56,620 nucleotides of DNA, from the IMG/VR virus record IMGVR_UViG_3300036835_000176, positions 1 through 56,620 of that record. One strand, 5' to 3'. How positions within the stretch are numbered: the first letter of the stretch is position 1; every line of letters starts with the position of its first letter. The stretch is from a virus. The notes beneath the pieces were generated by a model. The model was not told where the DNA came from, made no database searches, and worked only from the letters and a program-made list of their open reading frames with translations. Positions 1-7,638 of the stretch are shown here, piece after piece. Position numbers and translations under genes: made by a program.

Positions 1-395
1 CAGAGGCGCGTCACTGGGCTTCTATGTCACCTGAATGGCGATATAACAAGACTCCAGTATATGAGCCGCGCAAAGACAGGAAAGAAGGGGCAACCGTAGG
101 GCGCATAGATGAATTCCTTGGCGCTATACAGCGCTACGTCAATAACTTTCTATGGAAAAACGACGGCTGCGATGAAGTTCTTGAGATGTTCTACAGCCAA
201 GATCAGAGATTAAATCAGTTAGAGGTTCGATCTTTTGGCTGGTGTGAGCCAACGATAGGAAGCGTTCTGTATGAAATCCTATCAGAACGCAAACGTGACC
301 GTCCTGTCCTGAATGACATTGGGCACATGCTGGCCGAAAGAACGCAACGTCTTGAGAAACATACAGGCTTGGCAGATAGGGATAGCGAGTCATGA
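1..395 (+). CDS. GIY-YIG endonuclease, C-terminal part (continues from the end of the window)
   Basis: This reading frame is open at base 1 and is the in-frame continuation of the GIY-YIG gene that starts at GTG 56370; the 13 bases shared by both ends join them exactly. The joined protein would be 210 residues. The part here begins with AEARHW, which supplies the conserved GIY-YIG glutamate region, then a YNKTP motif typical of the end of the domain, then about 100 residues I do not recognise. An internal ATG at 24 could give a shorter product, but the domain continuity argues against it. It overlaps the next gene by ATGA at 392-395. Family members cut DNA at specific sites and usually spread themselves. 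Confidence 0.85.
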   Translation, partial: EARHWASMSPEWRYNKTPVYEPRKDRKEGATVGRIDEFLGAIQRYVNNFLWKNDGCDEVLEMFYSQDQRLNQLEVRSFGWCEPTIGSVLYEILSERKRDRPVLNDIGHMLAERTQRLEKHTGLADRDSES

Positions 396-718
396 CAGAA
401 GATCAGCCTAAAGTCGGTGACATTTTGGCCCGACTAGACAACGGGCTGGTCCTCCAGCGCATGACCGCTAAGGATAGCCCTGAGCAGGCGATGATGTGGG
501 CGGATTCCGGCGATAACATCATCAAGAGCAATGTGGTGGTTATCCGCATTCCCTGCGTTGCGAGCGACTGCCAGGGCTTTGCGTTGGCGAGAGTAGACGT
601 GACGGATGCGCTCTCATCAGTCGAGGTTGACGCGCCGTGCGATTTGTGCGGCCAGGTCTACCATATACGTCATCAGTTCAGCAGCAACGACGTTCAGGTG
701 AGTTGGGAGAGCGTCTAG
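392..718 (+). CDS. Hypothetical zinc-ribbon-like protein
   Basis: A 108-residue protein with no family I can name. It has four cysteines in the second half, arranged C-x4-C and then CxxC (PCVASDC and CDLCG), which could hold one zinc ion. It starts on the ATGA overlap with the GIY-YIG gene and ends one base before the next ATG, so it is translated as part of the plus-strand operon that begins at 55892. Function unknown. Confidence 0.7.
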   Translation: MTEDQPKVGDILARLDNGLVLQRMTAKDSPEQAMMWADSGDNIIKSNVVVIRIPCVASDCQGFALARVDVTDALSSVEVDAPCDLCGQVYHIRHQFSSNDVQVSWESV

Positions 719-719
719 C

Positions 720-959
720 ATGACCTGGCCTGAGTTCTTCCTAGCCGCGATCATCGCCGCCGTCACGTTCACGAACGTGTGCATCCTGGCCGTTGTCATG
801 CGCCAGTGGCGCCCGCGCAAGGTGGAGGTCATCGTGCGGAGCGTCTTCGCGGGCGATGTGGTGCAGGAGGAAAGAATCGTGGTGAAGGGCCGCGATAACA
901 CGCCGGTAGAGCTGACGTTTGATCTGGATCAGCGTGAGAAGGTAAAGGAGTGGTTATGA
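720..959 (+). CDS. Small single-pass membrane protein
   Basis: A 79-residue protein with one hydrophobic segment at about residues 5-27 (FFLAAIIAAVTFTNVCILAVV) and a charged cytoplasmic-type tail of about 50 residues. The next gene starts on its stop codon (ATGA at 956-959). Small membrane proteins in lysogeny-type operons sometimes block superinfection; nothing in this sequence proves that role. Confidence 0.7.
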   Translation: MTWPEFFLAAIIAAVTFTNVCILAVVMRQWRPRKVEVIVRSVFAGDVVQEERIVVKGRDNTPVELTFDLDQREKVKEWL

Positions 960-1537
960 CGGTACGCAAGATCGGCGAATACACTGGGCCAGATGGGCGC
1001 GTGGTATTGCGGCGCTGGCGGATAGAGGAAAGAAAGGAAAGAGGCGCGACCATGAGCAATCCACTGAACGATGAGCGACTTGAGGAAATTAGGGCGCAAA
1101 CCAAAAGCGCAACACCTGGCCCATGGTCAGTCCTGGCTGATATTGCCGGTGGTAAAGTTTTCGCCTGGATGATTCGGGAGCCGCAGGCACGCACATTGTA
1201 TCCAACTGATGCGGTGTTTATTGCCGATGCGAGATTAGCCATTCCCGAACTGCTGGACGAGGTAGATCGCCTGCGCGCCGAGAACGACCACCTGCGCGCG
1301 CAACTGGCGCGGGTCATGCCGATTGTGGAGGCGGTGGCGGAAGGTTCAATACTTCGCCATGGCGATGAGTTCGGGCTTCGCTGTAGCAGTTGTGATGCGG
1401 ACCTAGAAATGGTTGAAGCGCATAAGCCGGGCTGCTTGCTGATACAAGCCCGCGCGGCGATGGAGCAGGGACAGGAGGCGAGCGTGCCAGAGGAGATGGA
1501 ACGGCTGGCCGAAGATGATCTGGCGCAAGACGATTAA
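956..1537 (+). CDS. Phage ATPGPW-type protein with leucine-zipper segment
   Basis: 193 residues. Residues near 55-60 carry the ATPGPW motif and the following DAVFIADAR segment seen in many phage proteins of the Ead/Ea22-like kind, whose role is unknown. A coiled coil (LLDEVDRLRAENDHLRAQLA) and a CSSC...C cluster follow. Two starts are credible. ATG 956 has a strong AAGGAG five bases upstream and overlaps the previous stop; ATG 1052, after GGAAAGAGG, gives a 161-residue protein that begins where the family usually begins. The first 32 residues may be an extension or a short leader read in the same frame. It is the last gene of the operon and is followed by a terminator. Confidence 0.7.
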   Translation: MTVRKIGEYTGPDGRVVLRRWRIEERKERGATMSNPLNDERLEEIRAQTKSATPGPWSVLADIAGGKVFAWMIREPQARTLYPTDAVFIADARLAIPELLDEVDRLRAENDHLRAQLARVMPIVEAVAEGSILRHGDEFGLRCSSCDADLEMVEAHKPGCLLIQARAAMEQGQEASVPEEMERLAEDDLAQDD

Positions 1538-1610
1538 TCGTGCGCGCCCGATTCTTTTGCGGTCGCGCACGTTTTTGCGTGCAAAGCGCCCGTTTTCAGG
1601 CAACAAAAAG

Positions 1611-1650
1611 CAGCCCCTTGGACGGTGAATCCAAGGGGCTTTCGTTGGTA
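1611..1650. terminator. Bidirectional Rho-independent terminator
   Basis: A perfect 11-base-pair stem (AGCCCCTTGGA at 1612-1622, TCCAAGGGGCT at 1630-1640) with a 7-base loop lies between two converging operons. On the minus strand it runs into CTTTTTGTTG; on the plus strand into TTCGTTGG, which is weaker. It would stop the leftward late operon and, less efficiently, the rightward operon. A weaker GCACG/CGTGC hairpin lies just to the left. Confidence 0.85.
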
Positions 1651-1701
1651 CGGCTTTACGATGCCAACTCCCCAGGGCGTCCCCCAGGTAGCATCAGTAT
1701 A

Positions 1702-2154
1702 TCACTCAGCAGGCGGCTCGGCTGACAGCGCAGGCTGCGGAGCCGCTGGCGTTCGCAGTTCCGCGCCGCCGTCATAGTCGCTCGGCGGATAGATCAGGTC
1801 AGGATCGTCAACTGGCGCGTACACGGCCTCGCGCTTCGCCTTCGCGTTGCCCGACACTTGATCATAGATCACATGGCCGCTCGCGGTCATCAGGCCGGCC
1901 GTCGCAAGGATGCGCTGTAAGAGTTCGACGCCGGCGTCGAAGCTGTGCGGCATCATGCCTGTCGCCAGGCAGAAGATCAGCACAGCGACCGCGCAGATCA
2001 CAAAGAGCAGCTCGCGCAAGTTCTTTGCGTGCGACGGGTTGCTCTGGCTAAACCAGCCGAGCTTGCCGAGGTACGGCTTGAGCTTGTCGAAGGCCCAGAT
2101 CAGAAACGGCATAAACGCGGCAGGCAGCACGATCTGCTCAACTTGGAGAGGCAT
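1702..2154 (-). CDS. Probable holin (phage membrane protein next to endolysin)
   Basis: 150 residues with hydrophobic segments at about 5-22, 48-67 and 76-95 and a long polar, proline-rich tail. Start ATG has GAAAGGA upstream. Position is the main evidence: it is the last gene of the late operon, directly downstream of the predicted endolysin. Holins make the inner-membrane lesions that release or activate the endolysin. The sequence family itself is not recognised, so a different membrane role is possible. Confidence 0.6.
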   Translation of the reverse strand: MPLQVEQIVLPAAFMPFLIWAFDKLKPYLGKLGWFSQSNPSHAKNLRELLFVICAVAVLIFCLATGMMPHSFDAGVELLQRILATAGLMTASGHVIYDQVSGNAKAKREAVYAPVDDPDLIYPPSDYDGGAELRTPAAPQPALSAEPPAE

Positions 2155-2219
2155 AGTACGCGGTTCCTTTCTGGCGGCCAGCTCGGCCGCCTCACGCTTG
2201 CCAGAAGACGATCTGGCGA

Positions 2220-3230
2220 CTACTTGAGGGCAGCGGCGAGCGCTGCGAGGGCCGACGCGCCGCTCTTGGCAGCGGCCAGAATGGCCTGATCGGCGGCCGA
2301 GATCACGCTCGCGCCGAACAGATGGGCATCCGCTGGCGTGATGTGGCCGCGATAGGCCGCGCCAGGCACGCCCGGCACGCTGTCGTAGCCATGCGCGCCA
2401 TCAAGCACCAGCACGCCGCGCTCGCACACGATGCGCCAGGCGTTCGGGATCACGTTGCCTTTGGCGTCCTTGCACGTCTCCTCTAGCGCTAGCGGCAACC
2501 CGAACTCTGAGAAGCCAAAGAGACTGCCGATAGACGGATACTGCCGGTACGCCGTCAGCAGCCCGCCACGAATCAACACGGTGGGCTTATCGTTGCGCGC
2601 CCACCCATCGCCGCTGGCGTGAAAGAAGCCACTCACCTGCGAAAGCTCAAGCATGGTCTGTGTCCCTCCGGTTCCCCCGCTGACGCTCATTGGCCAGCAC
2701 TCGTTGTAGCAAAGCAACTTCTGCCATGTGGCGATCTTGCGGCGATCTGCGAACCCGCCCCACGGATTCATGACCGTCATGTACCCGGCGGGATCGTCGT
2801 CGATCTGATAGACCGCGCCGACGTGGCTAGAGCCGGGATGCATCGGGTCAGCGGGCGGTGTATTCCAGGCGCTCGGCATGGTGATGAGCGTGGGATGGCC
2901 CGCCTTGATCTCTGAGCGAATGGCCGATACCAGCGCCGCTTGACTCGACGCCTTCTGACTCCACAACAGGACGTTCCTGGGCAGGTAGAGCTTGGCGACC
3001 TCTTTGATGTAGTCGCGCGCGGCGGTGCCAGCGTTGGCGTACTTCTCGCCGTACACGTCGTCTTTGAGCCGGTCGCCACTATGCCAGACGCCGGTGAGCC
3101 AGCGACAGGACGCCGCTATCGAGGTCGCCACGCAGTTGTAGCGCTTGTTCTCGCTCACGCCGTCGCGGTCCTCTGCCTCGACGGGTTCTGTGAGCTGGTC
3201 TTGGGCCTTAAATCCTGCGAGTTGCGCCAT
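2220..3230 (-). CDS. Endolysin-like C39-type cysteine peptidase with C-terminal wall-binding region
   Basis: 336 residues. The N-terminal half looks like a papain-fold C39-like peptidase: Cys33 in YNCVATS, His136 in SSHVGAV and Asn155 in MNPWGG fit the Cys-His-Asn triad. After about residue 200 comes a different region with GFFHASGDGWARNDKP and later FGLPLALEE...CERGVLVLDG, reminiscent of the FGLPL...YFERG repeats of Chloroflexota surface proteins, which suggests cell-wall attachment and hints at the host. Its place between a coiled-coil membrane protein and a holin supports a lysis role, probably cleaving the peptide part of peptidoglycan. There is no signal peptide, so export needs the holin. 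It could instead be a tail-associated peptidase. Confidence 0.65.
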   Translation of the reverse strand: MAQLAGFKAQDQLTEPVEAEDRDGVSENKRYNCVATSIAASCRWLTGVWHSGDRLKDDVYGEKYANAGTAARDYIKEVAKLYLPRNVLLWSQKASSQAALVSAIRSEIKAGHPTLITMPSAWNTPPADPMHPGSSHVGAVYQIDDDPAGYMTVMNPWGGFADRRKIATWQKLLCYNECWPMSVSGGTGGTQTMLELSQVSGFFHASGDGWARNDKPTVLIRGGLLTAYRQYPSIGSLFGFSEFGLPLALEETCKDAKGNVIPNAWRIVCERGVLVLDGAHGYDSVPGVPGAAYRGHITPADAHLFGASVISAADQAILAAAKSGASALAALAAALK

Positions 3231-3242
3231 AGGTTCCTCACA

Positions 3243-3272
3243 CGAAAAAGCGCCCCATCCGAGACAGGGCGC
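3243..3272 (-). terminator. Rho-independent terminator upstream of the endolysin
   Basis: On the minus strand GCGCCC (3267-3272) and GGGCGC (3250-3255) form a stem followed by TTTTT (3245-3249). It lies between the 3299-3619 gene and the endolysin, inside the late operon. It may be a leaky or antiterminated stop that lowers lysis-gene expression. Confidence 0.7.
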
Positions 3273-3298
3273 ACAGGCTAGAATGGACGTGCTACGGG

Positions 3299-3619
3299 CT
3301 AATGGATTGAGACGCGATCAGAGATTTGGATGAGCGTAAAGATCAGCGCCGCCGCGCCGCCGAGGGTGAGCAGTAACCGCGTCCAAATGTTTTCGATGCG
3401 CTTGCGTAGCGCCGCGTTGGATCTCCGCAGCCGCTTGATGTCGTTTTGTAGCGCCAGTATCTGCGGCTCGTACTCGATACGCTGAATGGCCGTGCGTTCG
3501 ATTCTGGCCGTGATGTCCTTGACGCTGCTGATGTCGGCCTTGAGCGGCGCGATTACGTCAAGGATGATCTGGCGTATATCGTCGGATTCCAAAGGCGTAC
3601 CCTCGCGTTGCACTGTCAT
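3299..3619 (-). CDS. Coiled-coil protein with C-terminal membrane helix (XhlA-like)
   Basis: 106 residues from ATG 3619, which has AAGGCGG seven bases upstream; a GTG at 3625 is too close to that site. The middle is a long charged helix with heptad character (IKRLRRSNAALRKRIENI), followed by one membrane helix at about 81-99 and a short tail. This layout matches hemolysin XhlA-type holin partners found in lysis cassettes. It sits just before the endolysin, which fits. Confidence 0.6.
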   Translation of the reverse strand: MTVQREGTPLESDDIRQIILDVIAPLKADISSVKDITARIERTAIQRIEYEPQILALQNDIKRLRRSNAALRKRIENIWTRLLLTLGGAAALIFTLIQISDRVSIH

Positions 3620-3652
3620 ACTCACACCGCCTTGCCAGCCCGCTACCCGCTG

Positions 3653-4279
3653 TTACCATATCCGCTGCGGCGCGCCGCCACCGGTCCCGCCCCAATAGAC
3701 GCCAAGCACCGCCGTTGGCGCGCCTGATGAACTCTTGCCGTAGACGCCCTGCACAGGCGTTGGCGAGCCGCTGGAGTCGTTGCCGTATATCTCTTTCGAG
3801 TACTCGGCATAGGCGCTGAGTTGTGCAGTCACCGATCCAGAGGCGAGCGTACCAGGCGCGGTTGGGACATTGGCTGTACTACCTTGCGGGTCAGGATGAA
3901 CCTCGCCGCCTGAGTTGATGTAACTGTAGTTGGCCGTCTGCGCAGGCGTGCGCCAGAAGCCGACGTAGAGGACCTCATTCTCAGCCGCCAGATAGGGCGT
4001 CAGCAGGTCAGCGGCCTGGAAGCTCTGCTGATTGACGCCGGTTCCAGACGCCGCCGAGAAGGTAATCGGGCCAGTCTGCGCGACCACCGCGCGTGAGCTA
4101 TTCCAGAGGACTAGCTGGCCAGTGATCGTGCCGCCGTTGCCCGCCACGTAGACATGAAGGCGGGTAATCAAGCCCGCTTCCGGCATGGTGATCTTCATGC
4201 CTACTTGGTTGTTCGAGCCGGTATTGCTCCTTGATAGGTTATTTCCGCTTGTAGTCGTTCTTCCTACTGTGGAAGTCAT
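3653..4279 (-). CDS. Tail-tip or fibre-associated structural protein
   Basis: 208 residues, rich in Gly, Ser and Thr, with a beta-rich body (LHVYVAGNGGTITGQLVLWN and similar) that resembles a jelly-roll carbohydrate-binding module. The C-terminus carries an imperfect tandem repeat, GNDSSGSPTPVQGVYG then GKSSSGAPTAVLGVYW. It lies directly downstream of short fibre genes. Best guess is a receptor-facing or capping part of the tail tip; no named family. Confidence 0.55.
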   Translation of the reverse strand: MTSTVGRTTTSGNNLSRSNTGSNNQVGMKITMPEAGLITRLHVYVAGNGGTITGQLVLWNSSRAVVAQTGPITFSAASGTGVNQQSFQAADLLTPYLAAENEVLYVGFWRTPAQTANYSYINSGGEVHPDPQGSTANVPTAPGTLASGSVTAQLSAYAEYSKEIYGNDSSGSPTPVQGVYGKSSSGAPTAVLGVYWGGTGGGAPQRIW

Positions 4280-4296
4280 GGCGCGCTCCGGCTTGA

Positions 4297-4581
4297 CTAG
4301 CTCAGATGAACGAATATCTCATAGGCGTCGAGCGTGCCTGGCAGCGACGTTCCGACGCTGAGCGTGAAGGCATGGCCGTTGTGCGTGCCGACGACGACGA
4401 CCGCTTTACCGTTCGTCGTGAGCGCTGCCGTGACCTCTACCGCGCCCGTGAACGTCGCGCCAGCAAGATCCGCCTTGGCGTCGTCTACCGCCTCAATGCC
4501 GTCCTCGATGTTGTTGGCGTTGGTATGGGTGAAATTGCCGCCGTTGGTGTACGGACCTTCCGGCGTGAAGTGGTCAGACAT
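4297..4581 (-). CDS. Short tail-fibre protein
   Basis: 94 residues with the KADLAGATFTGAVEV motif that marks trimerising tail-fibre shafts in many phages. Strong ribosome site TAGGAGG four bases before ATG. It is much shorter than a usual fibre, so it may be a fibre tip or part of a multi-protein fibre with its neighbours at 3653 and 4590. Confidence 0.6.
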   Translation of the reverse strand: MSDHFTPEGPYTNGGNFTHTNANNIEDGIEAVDDAKADLAGATFTGAVEVTAALTTNGKAVVVVGTHNGHAFTLSVGTSLPGTLDAYEIFVHLS

Positions 4582-4589
4582 ATGGCCTC

Positions 4590-4973
4590 CTAAGCGAAGG
4601 ATTCTGTAAAGACAACGCCGATTGATTCCTTATCCGTCTTTGAGTGCGAGTACAGCCCACGCCCGATGAGCGTGCCGGTGTCCGCTGTGGCGGTCGCGTC
4701 ATCACCGCCAAACCAACCCACCTCGGCGATAGCGACCCCTACCGCGTCTTGTGGGCTGAGGTAGAGCGTAAAGATAGACTCGCCGGTCGAAACACCGTCA
4801 TCGCCAGCGGTGAGCGCCTTGCGAAAGACCTCAGCGCCGAGCGTCGTATCACTGCTACTCGGTGAGGTGTTATCTGTGCCTACCGCGACATACTTCACAC
4901 GCGCATCAATGAACGAGCGCGCCGCCAGCGCGTAGAGGTCAAGGCCGCCATCAGTTATGGTCACAGTCGCCAT
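4590..4973 (-). CDS. Tail-fibre family protein
   Basis: 127 residues. The segment VKYVAVGTDNTSPSSSDTTLGAEVFRK matches the pattern (VGTGTTAP..DTALG.EV.RK) common in phage tail-fibre and baseplate-periphery proteins. It lies between the hub and the short fibre gene, with AGGAG six bases before ATG. Probably a fibre or fibre adaptor at the tail tip. Confidence 0.55.
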   Translation of the reverse strand: MATVTITDGGLDLYALAARSFIDARVKYVAVGTDNTSPSSSDTTLGAEVFRKALTAGDDGVSTGESIFTLYLSPQDAVGVAIAEVGWFGGDDATATADTGTLIGRGLYSHSKTDKESIGVVFTESFA

Positions 4974-4993
4974 AGGTCGCTCCTAGCAGAGAG

Positions 4994-7624
4994 TCAGCAG
5001 AGAGTGAGCGGAAAGACGGACGTGCCGAGCAATGGGCAGGCGTAGACGGTTGCGACAAAACTGCCTGTGACGCTAATTGAGCCAGTAAAACTTTCTGTCA
5101 GCGCCAGCGTCGAACTGCTGCCCACCTGAAGCGTGTCGCCGCTGCTACTCGCGTCCTTGACCAGCGCGCCGAAGAACTGTTCCCAACTGGTGTTGATCGG
5201 TCCCAGGATGGCCGACACGTCGTACCAGATGATCTGCCCTTGCTCATCGCCGATATGCACGCTCTCGATGAGCATGTCATCGTTGAGACCGTGACGCGGG
5301 ATGGTAACGTGGATCAACTGGCCCGGCTTCAATCCCGCGCGTCGTGTCTGAAAGCGCAACTGCGTCGCATTCTGCGCGTACTTGGCGAGCAACGCCGCCG
5401 CTTCGGCAAACGCCGCGTCACTGGTCGTTAGCGACGCATCCGAGACGATGCTTTCGACTTTGCCCGATGTCCCGCCGCCTTCCAGCATCTGCTGGAGCGT
5501 GATCTCGGCGTTATCCTCTGAAATCACGATGAGTGGGAACTCGCCAACATAGGTGACACGCAGGATGTCGCTACTGGTGAGTGGTGTGCCGCCGCTATCC
5601 TGGGATACCTCGTTCTTGCCGCCGTTCCAGTACCAGTCCTTGCCTGAGTCCGATCCGCCAATGCCGACCGTCTGCGCGACGTAGCCGCCACTGGCGATAT
5701 TGACCTCAACGGTCGGTACGGCGTGTAGCGGGAAGCTCATGACAAAGGCTCTATTGGTTCCGTCGCCAATGCGCGTCTCGATCTGCGGGTCCGTCTGACC
5801 CTTGATGTCGCGGATATATTGGACGTTGCGATACTTGGGCTTGGCGCGCTTGACGCGCACAGTTCCGCGCCGCGCATCGGTCACAACGCCGTTGACATCG
5901 CTGGTCAGATTCCATGGCGCAGGGATGCCTGCGTAGGGCTGGAACCAGAACTGCCGGTACTGGTCGATCTGCCACCAATACGCGCCAGACTTTTTCGCCA
6001 GCGCATCCGAGCAGTCGGCGGCGGTCGCGTAGTCGAACACGACATCCGGCAGCATCGCGCCGTTCGCGATATGGTGAGTGGCAGTGAGCGCATTATCCAG
6101 CGTCGCGCGGTAGTTGGCGCCATCGTCGAGCGTCAGGAAATCCGTCAATGCAGCGTCAGCGGCGATCTCGGTCGCGCTCAACTTGCGCGGGCTGAATAAC
6201 CAGTCCTGATAGAGCGTGTTGATATGGTCGCCACCGCTACCATTGGAGCCGATGTAGAAGAACTCATCAAAGGCGGCTGGCAGCGGTGGATTATTCTCAG
6301 TGCAGCGCAGCGTCCCGTCCACGTAGACGAGCAGGCTCGCGCTATCCCACGCGACTACGAACTTGTGCCAGCCATCCGGCGTACTGCTGTCAGCGAAAGA
6401 AGGGAACTTGGCGCCCGCGATATTGACGACCCAATTGGCGCTGCCGTCGCTATGAAAGAGCGACAGCCCGCCGCCACCGCCATCCTTGTTGACGCCAAAG
6501 AAGTTCGGGAAGTTGCCCGATTCTTCCCGCCGCACGGTCGCATCCACATAGGCGCGGAACTGCAATGTTCCCTCGTCTGGCCGTACGTTGCCCTTACCCG
6601 GCAGTTTCAGCGTCTCAGCAGCGCGTGGCGTCCCGCCGATCTGCCATTGCGTCGCGTGGCCCTTCGCTTCGATTTGCCAGCCATCCACGTAGAACGTCAG
6701 CACCTCCGCGTTCTTCGACTTGACGCACATGCGCAGATCCGTGACCGCGCTCGCGCCCGTCGTGATCGTGACCGTCACCCTATCCCATCCACCCGTCAGC
6801 GTGAGGTCAGTTGAGCCGACAACCGAGTTGGTGAAGTCGCGCAGCGCCAGCGTCACAACCTTGCCCGCCGTGCCTTTGACCCTGGCCTGTGCGCTGTGCT
6901 TCGTGTTGGCGCTGGCCGCTATGGCCGTCGTCTCCGCGCCTTCACCCGCGTTGGCGTTCGTTGTCACAACCTGAAGGCTTGCCGCGCCAGACCAATGCTC
7001 AGTAGTCACACGGCTGATACTCGCGCCAGTCGCCAAGAGCGCGCTGGCAGATGCGCTAAACCCGGTCGTATCGGTCTCGACGCTGCTCTGATTCGCACTC
7101 AGCAGGTTCGTCGTACCTTCTTCAACACGTACCGCCTTGCTGCCCGCGATGTCGCCCGTCTCATAGCGCGGCGCGTCGCTGCTGACGCTGGTCCCGTCGA
7201 GCTTATAGGCCGTGCTGGCGCGCGCAAACGCTGGTTGTGTTGTGGTTCCAACGACGCCCTCTTCAGCGAGCCAGCCCGCTACGATGTCGGATGCGACATC
7301 CCCCGCCGTCTCACCCGCGTCATACGTGGCCGCGACTAAGCGCTTATCCGCTAAGTAGTGCCAATCTTTCAGCGCGACCTTGTGCCGTAGCCCGCCGTTC
7401 GGCTCAAGCGCTTCCTCGTCATCACCGTCCATGACGCCTGAGAAGATGAGCAGATCATCTTGCTCATCATCGAAGACATCTACACGTTGGCCATCTTCGT
7501 AGTGGTTCTCGGCGTCATCGTCTCTGAGCGTCAGTTGCGCCGTCGAGCGTTGCCCAACGGCGTTGTCCAGGCTCATCGAGTTGACATAGATGGGTGTGTC
7601 TACACCGTCTACTTCGACGCGCAT
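4994..7624 (-). CDS. Tail hub protein with an inserted lectin-like module
   Basis: 876 residues, next after the tape measure gene, where siphophages keep the distal-tail or hub proteins. The first ~122 residues (ending GETAGDVASDIVAGWLAEEG) and the region after ~510 (ALAKKSGAYWWQIDQYRQFW, later LLAKYAQNATQLRFQTRRAG and GLKPGQLIHVTIPRHGL) read as one hub fold. Between them, residues ~125-505 hold two beta-rich modules: a carbohydrate-binding-like one (HWSGAASLQVVT) and a LamG/concanavalin-like one (LQFRAYVDATV, GWHKFVVAWDSASLLVYVDG, FYIGSNG). This suggests a hub that itself binds a surface glycan. Start ATG follows AAAGGT. Confidence 0.7.
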   Translation of the reverse strand: MRVEVDGVDTPIYVNSMSLDNAVGQRSTAQLTLRDDDAENHYEDGQRVDVFDDEQDDLLIFSGVMDGDDEEALEPNGGLRHKVALKDWHYLADKRLVAATYDAGETAGDVASDIVAGWLAEEGVVGTTTQPAFARASTAYKLDGTSVSSDAPRYETGDIAGSKAVRVEEGTTNLLSANQSSVETDTTGFSASASALLATGASISRVTTEHWSGAASLQVVTTNANAGEGAETTAIAASANTKHSAQARVKGTAGKVVTLALRDFTNSVVGSTDLTLTGGWDRVTVTITTGASAVTDLRMCVKSKNAEVLTFYVDGWQIEAKGHATQWQIGGTPRAAETLKLPGKGNVRPDEGTLQFRAYVDATVRREESGNFPNFFGVNKDGGGGGLSLFHSDGSANWVVNIAGAKFPSFADSSTPDGWHKFVVAWDSASLLVYVDGTLRCTENNPPLPAAFDEFFYIGSNGSGGDHINTLYQDWLFSPRKLSATEIAADAALTDFLTLDDGANYRATLDNALTATHHIANGAMLPDVVFDYATAADCSDALAKKSGAYWWQIDQYRQFWFQPYAGIPAPWNLTSDVNGVVTDARRGTVRVKRAKPKYRNVQYIRDIKGQTDPQIETRIGDGTNRAFVMSFPLHAVPTVEVNIASGGYVAQTVGIGGSDSGKDWYWNGGKNEVSQDSGGTPLTSSDILRVTYVGEFPLIVISEDNAEITLQQMLEGGGTSGKVESIVSDASLTTSDAAFAEAAALLAKYAQNATQLRFQTRRAGLKPGQLIHVTIPRHGLNDDMLIESVHIGDEQGQIIWYDVSAILGPINTSWEQFFGALVKDASSSGDTLQVGSSSTLALTESFTGSISVTGSFVATVYACPLLGTSVFPLTLC

Positions 7625-7638
7625 GGTCGTACCTTTGG

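Noticed and set aside
829-1317. 162-codon minus-strand frame
   Set aside because: Arg/Ser-rich antisense of two coupled plus-strand genes; no ribosome site.
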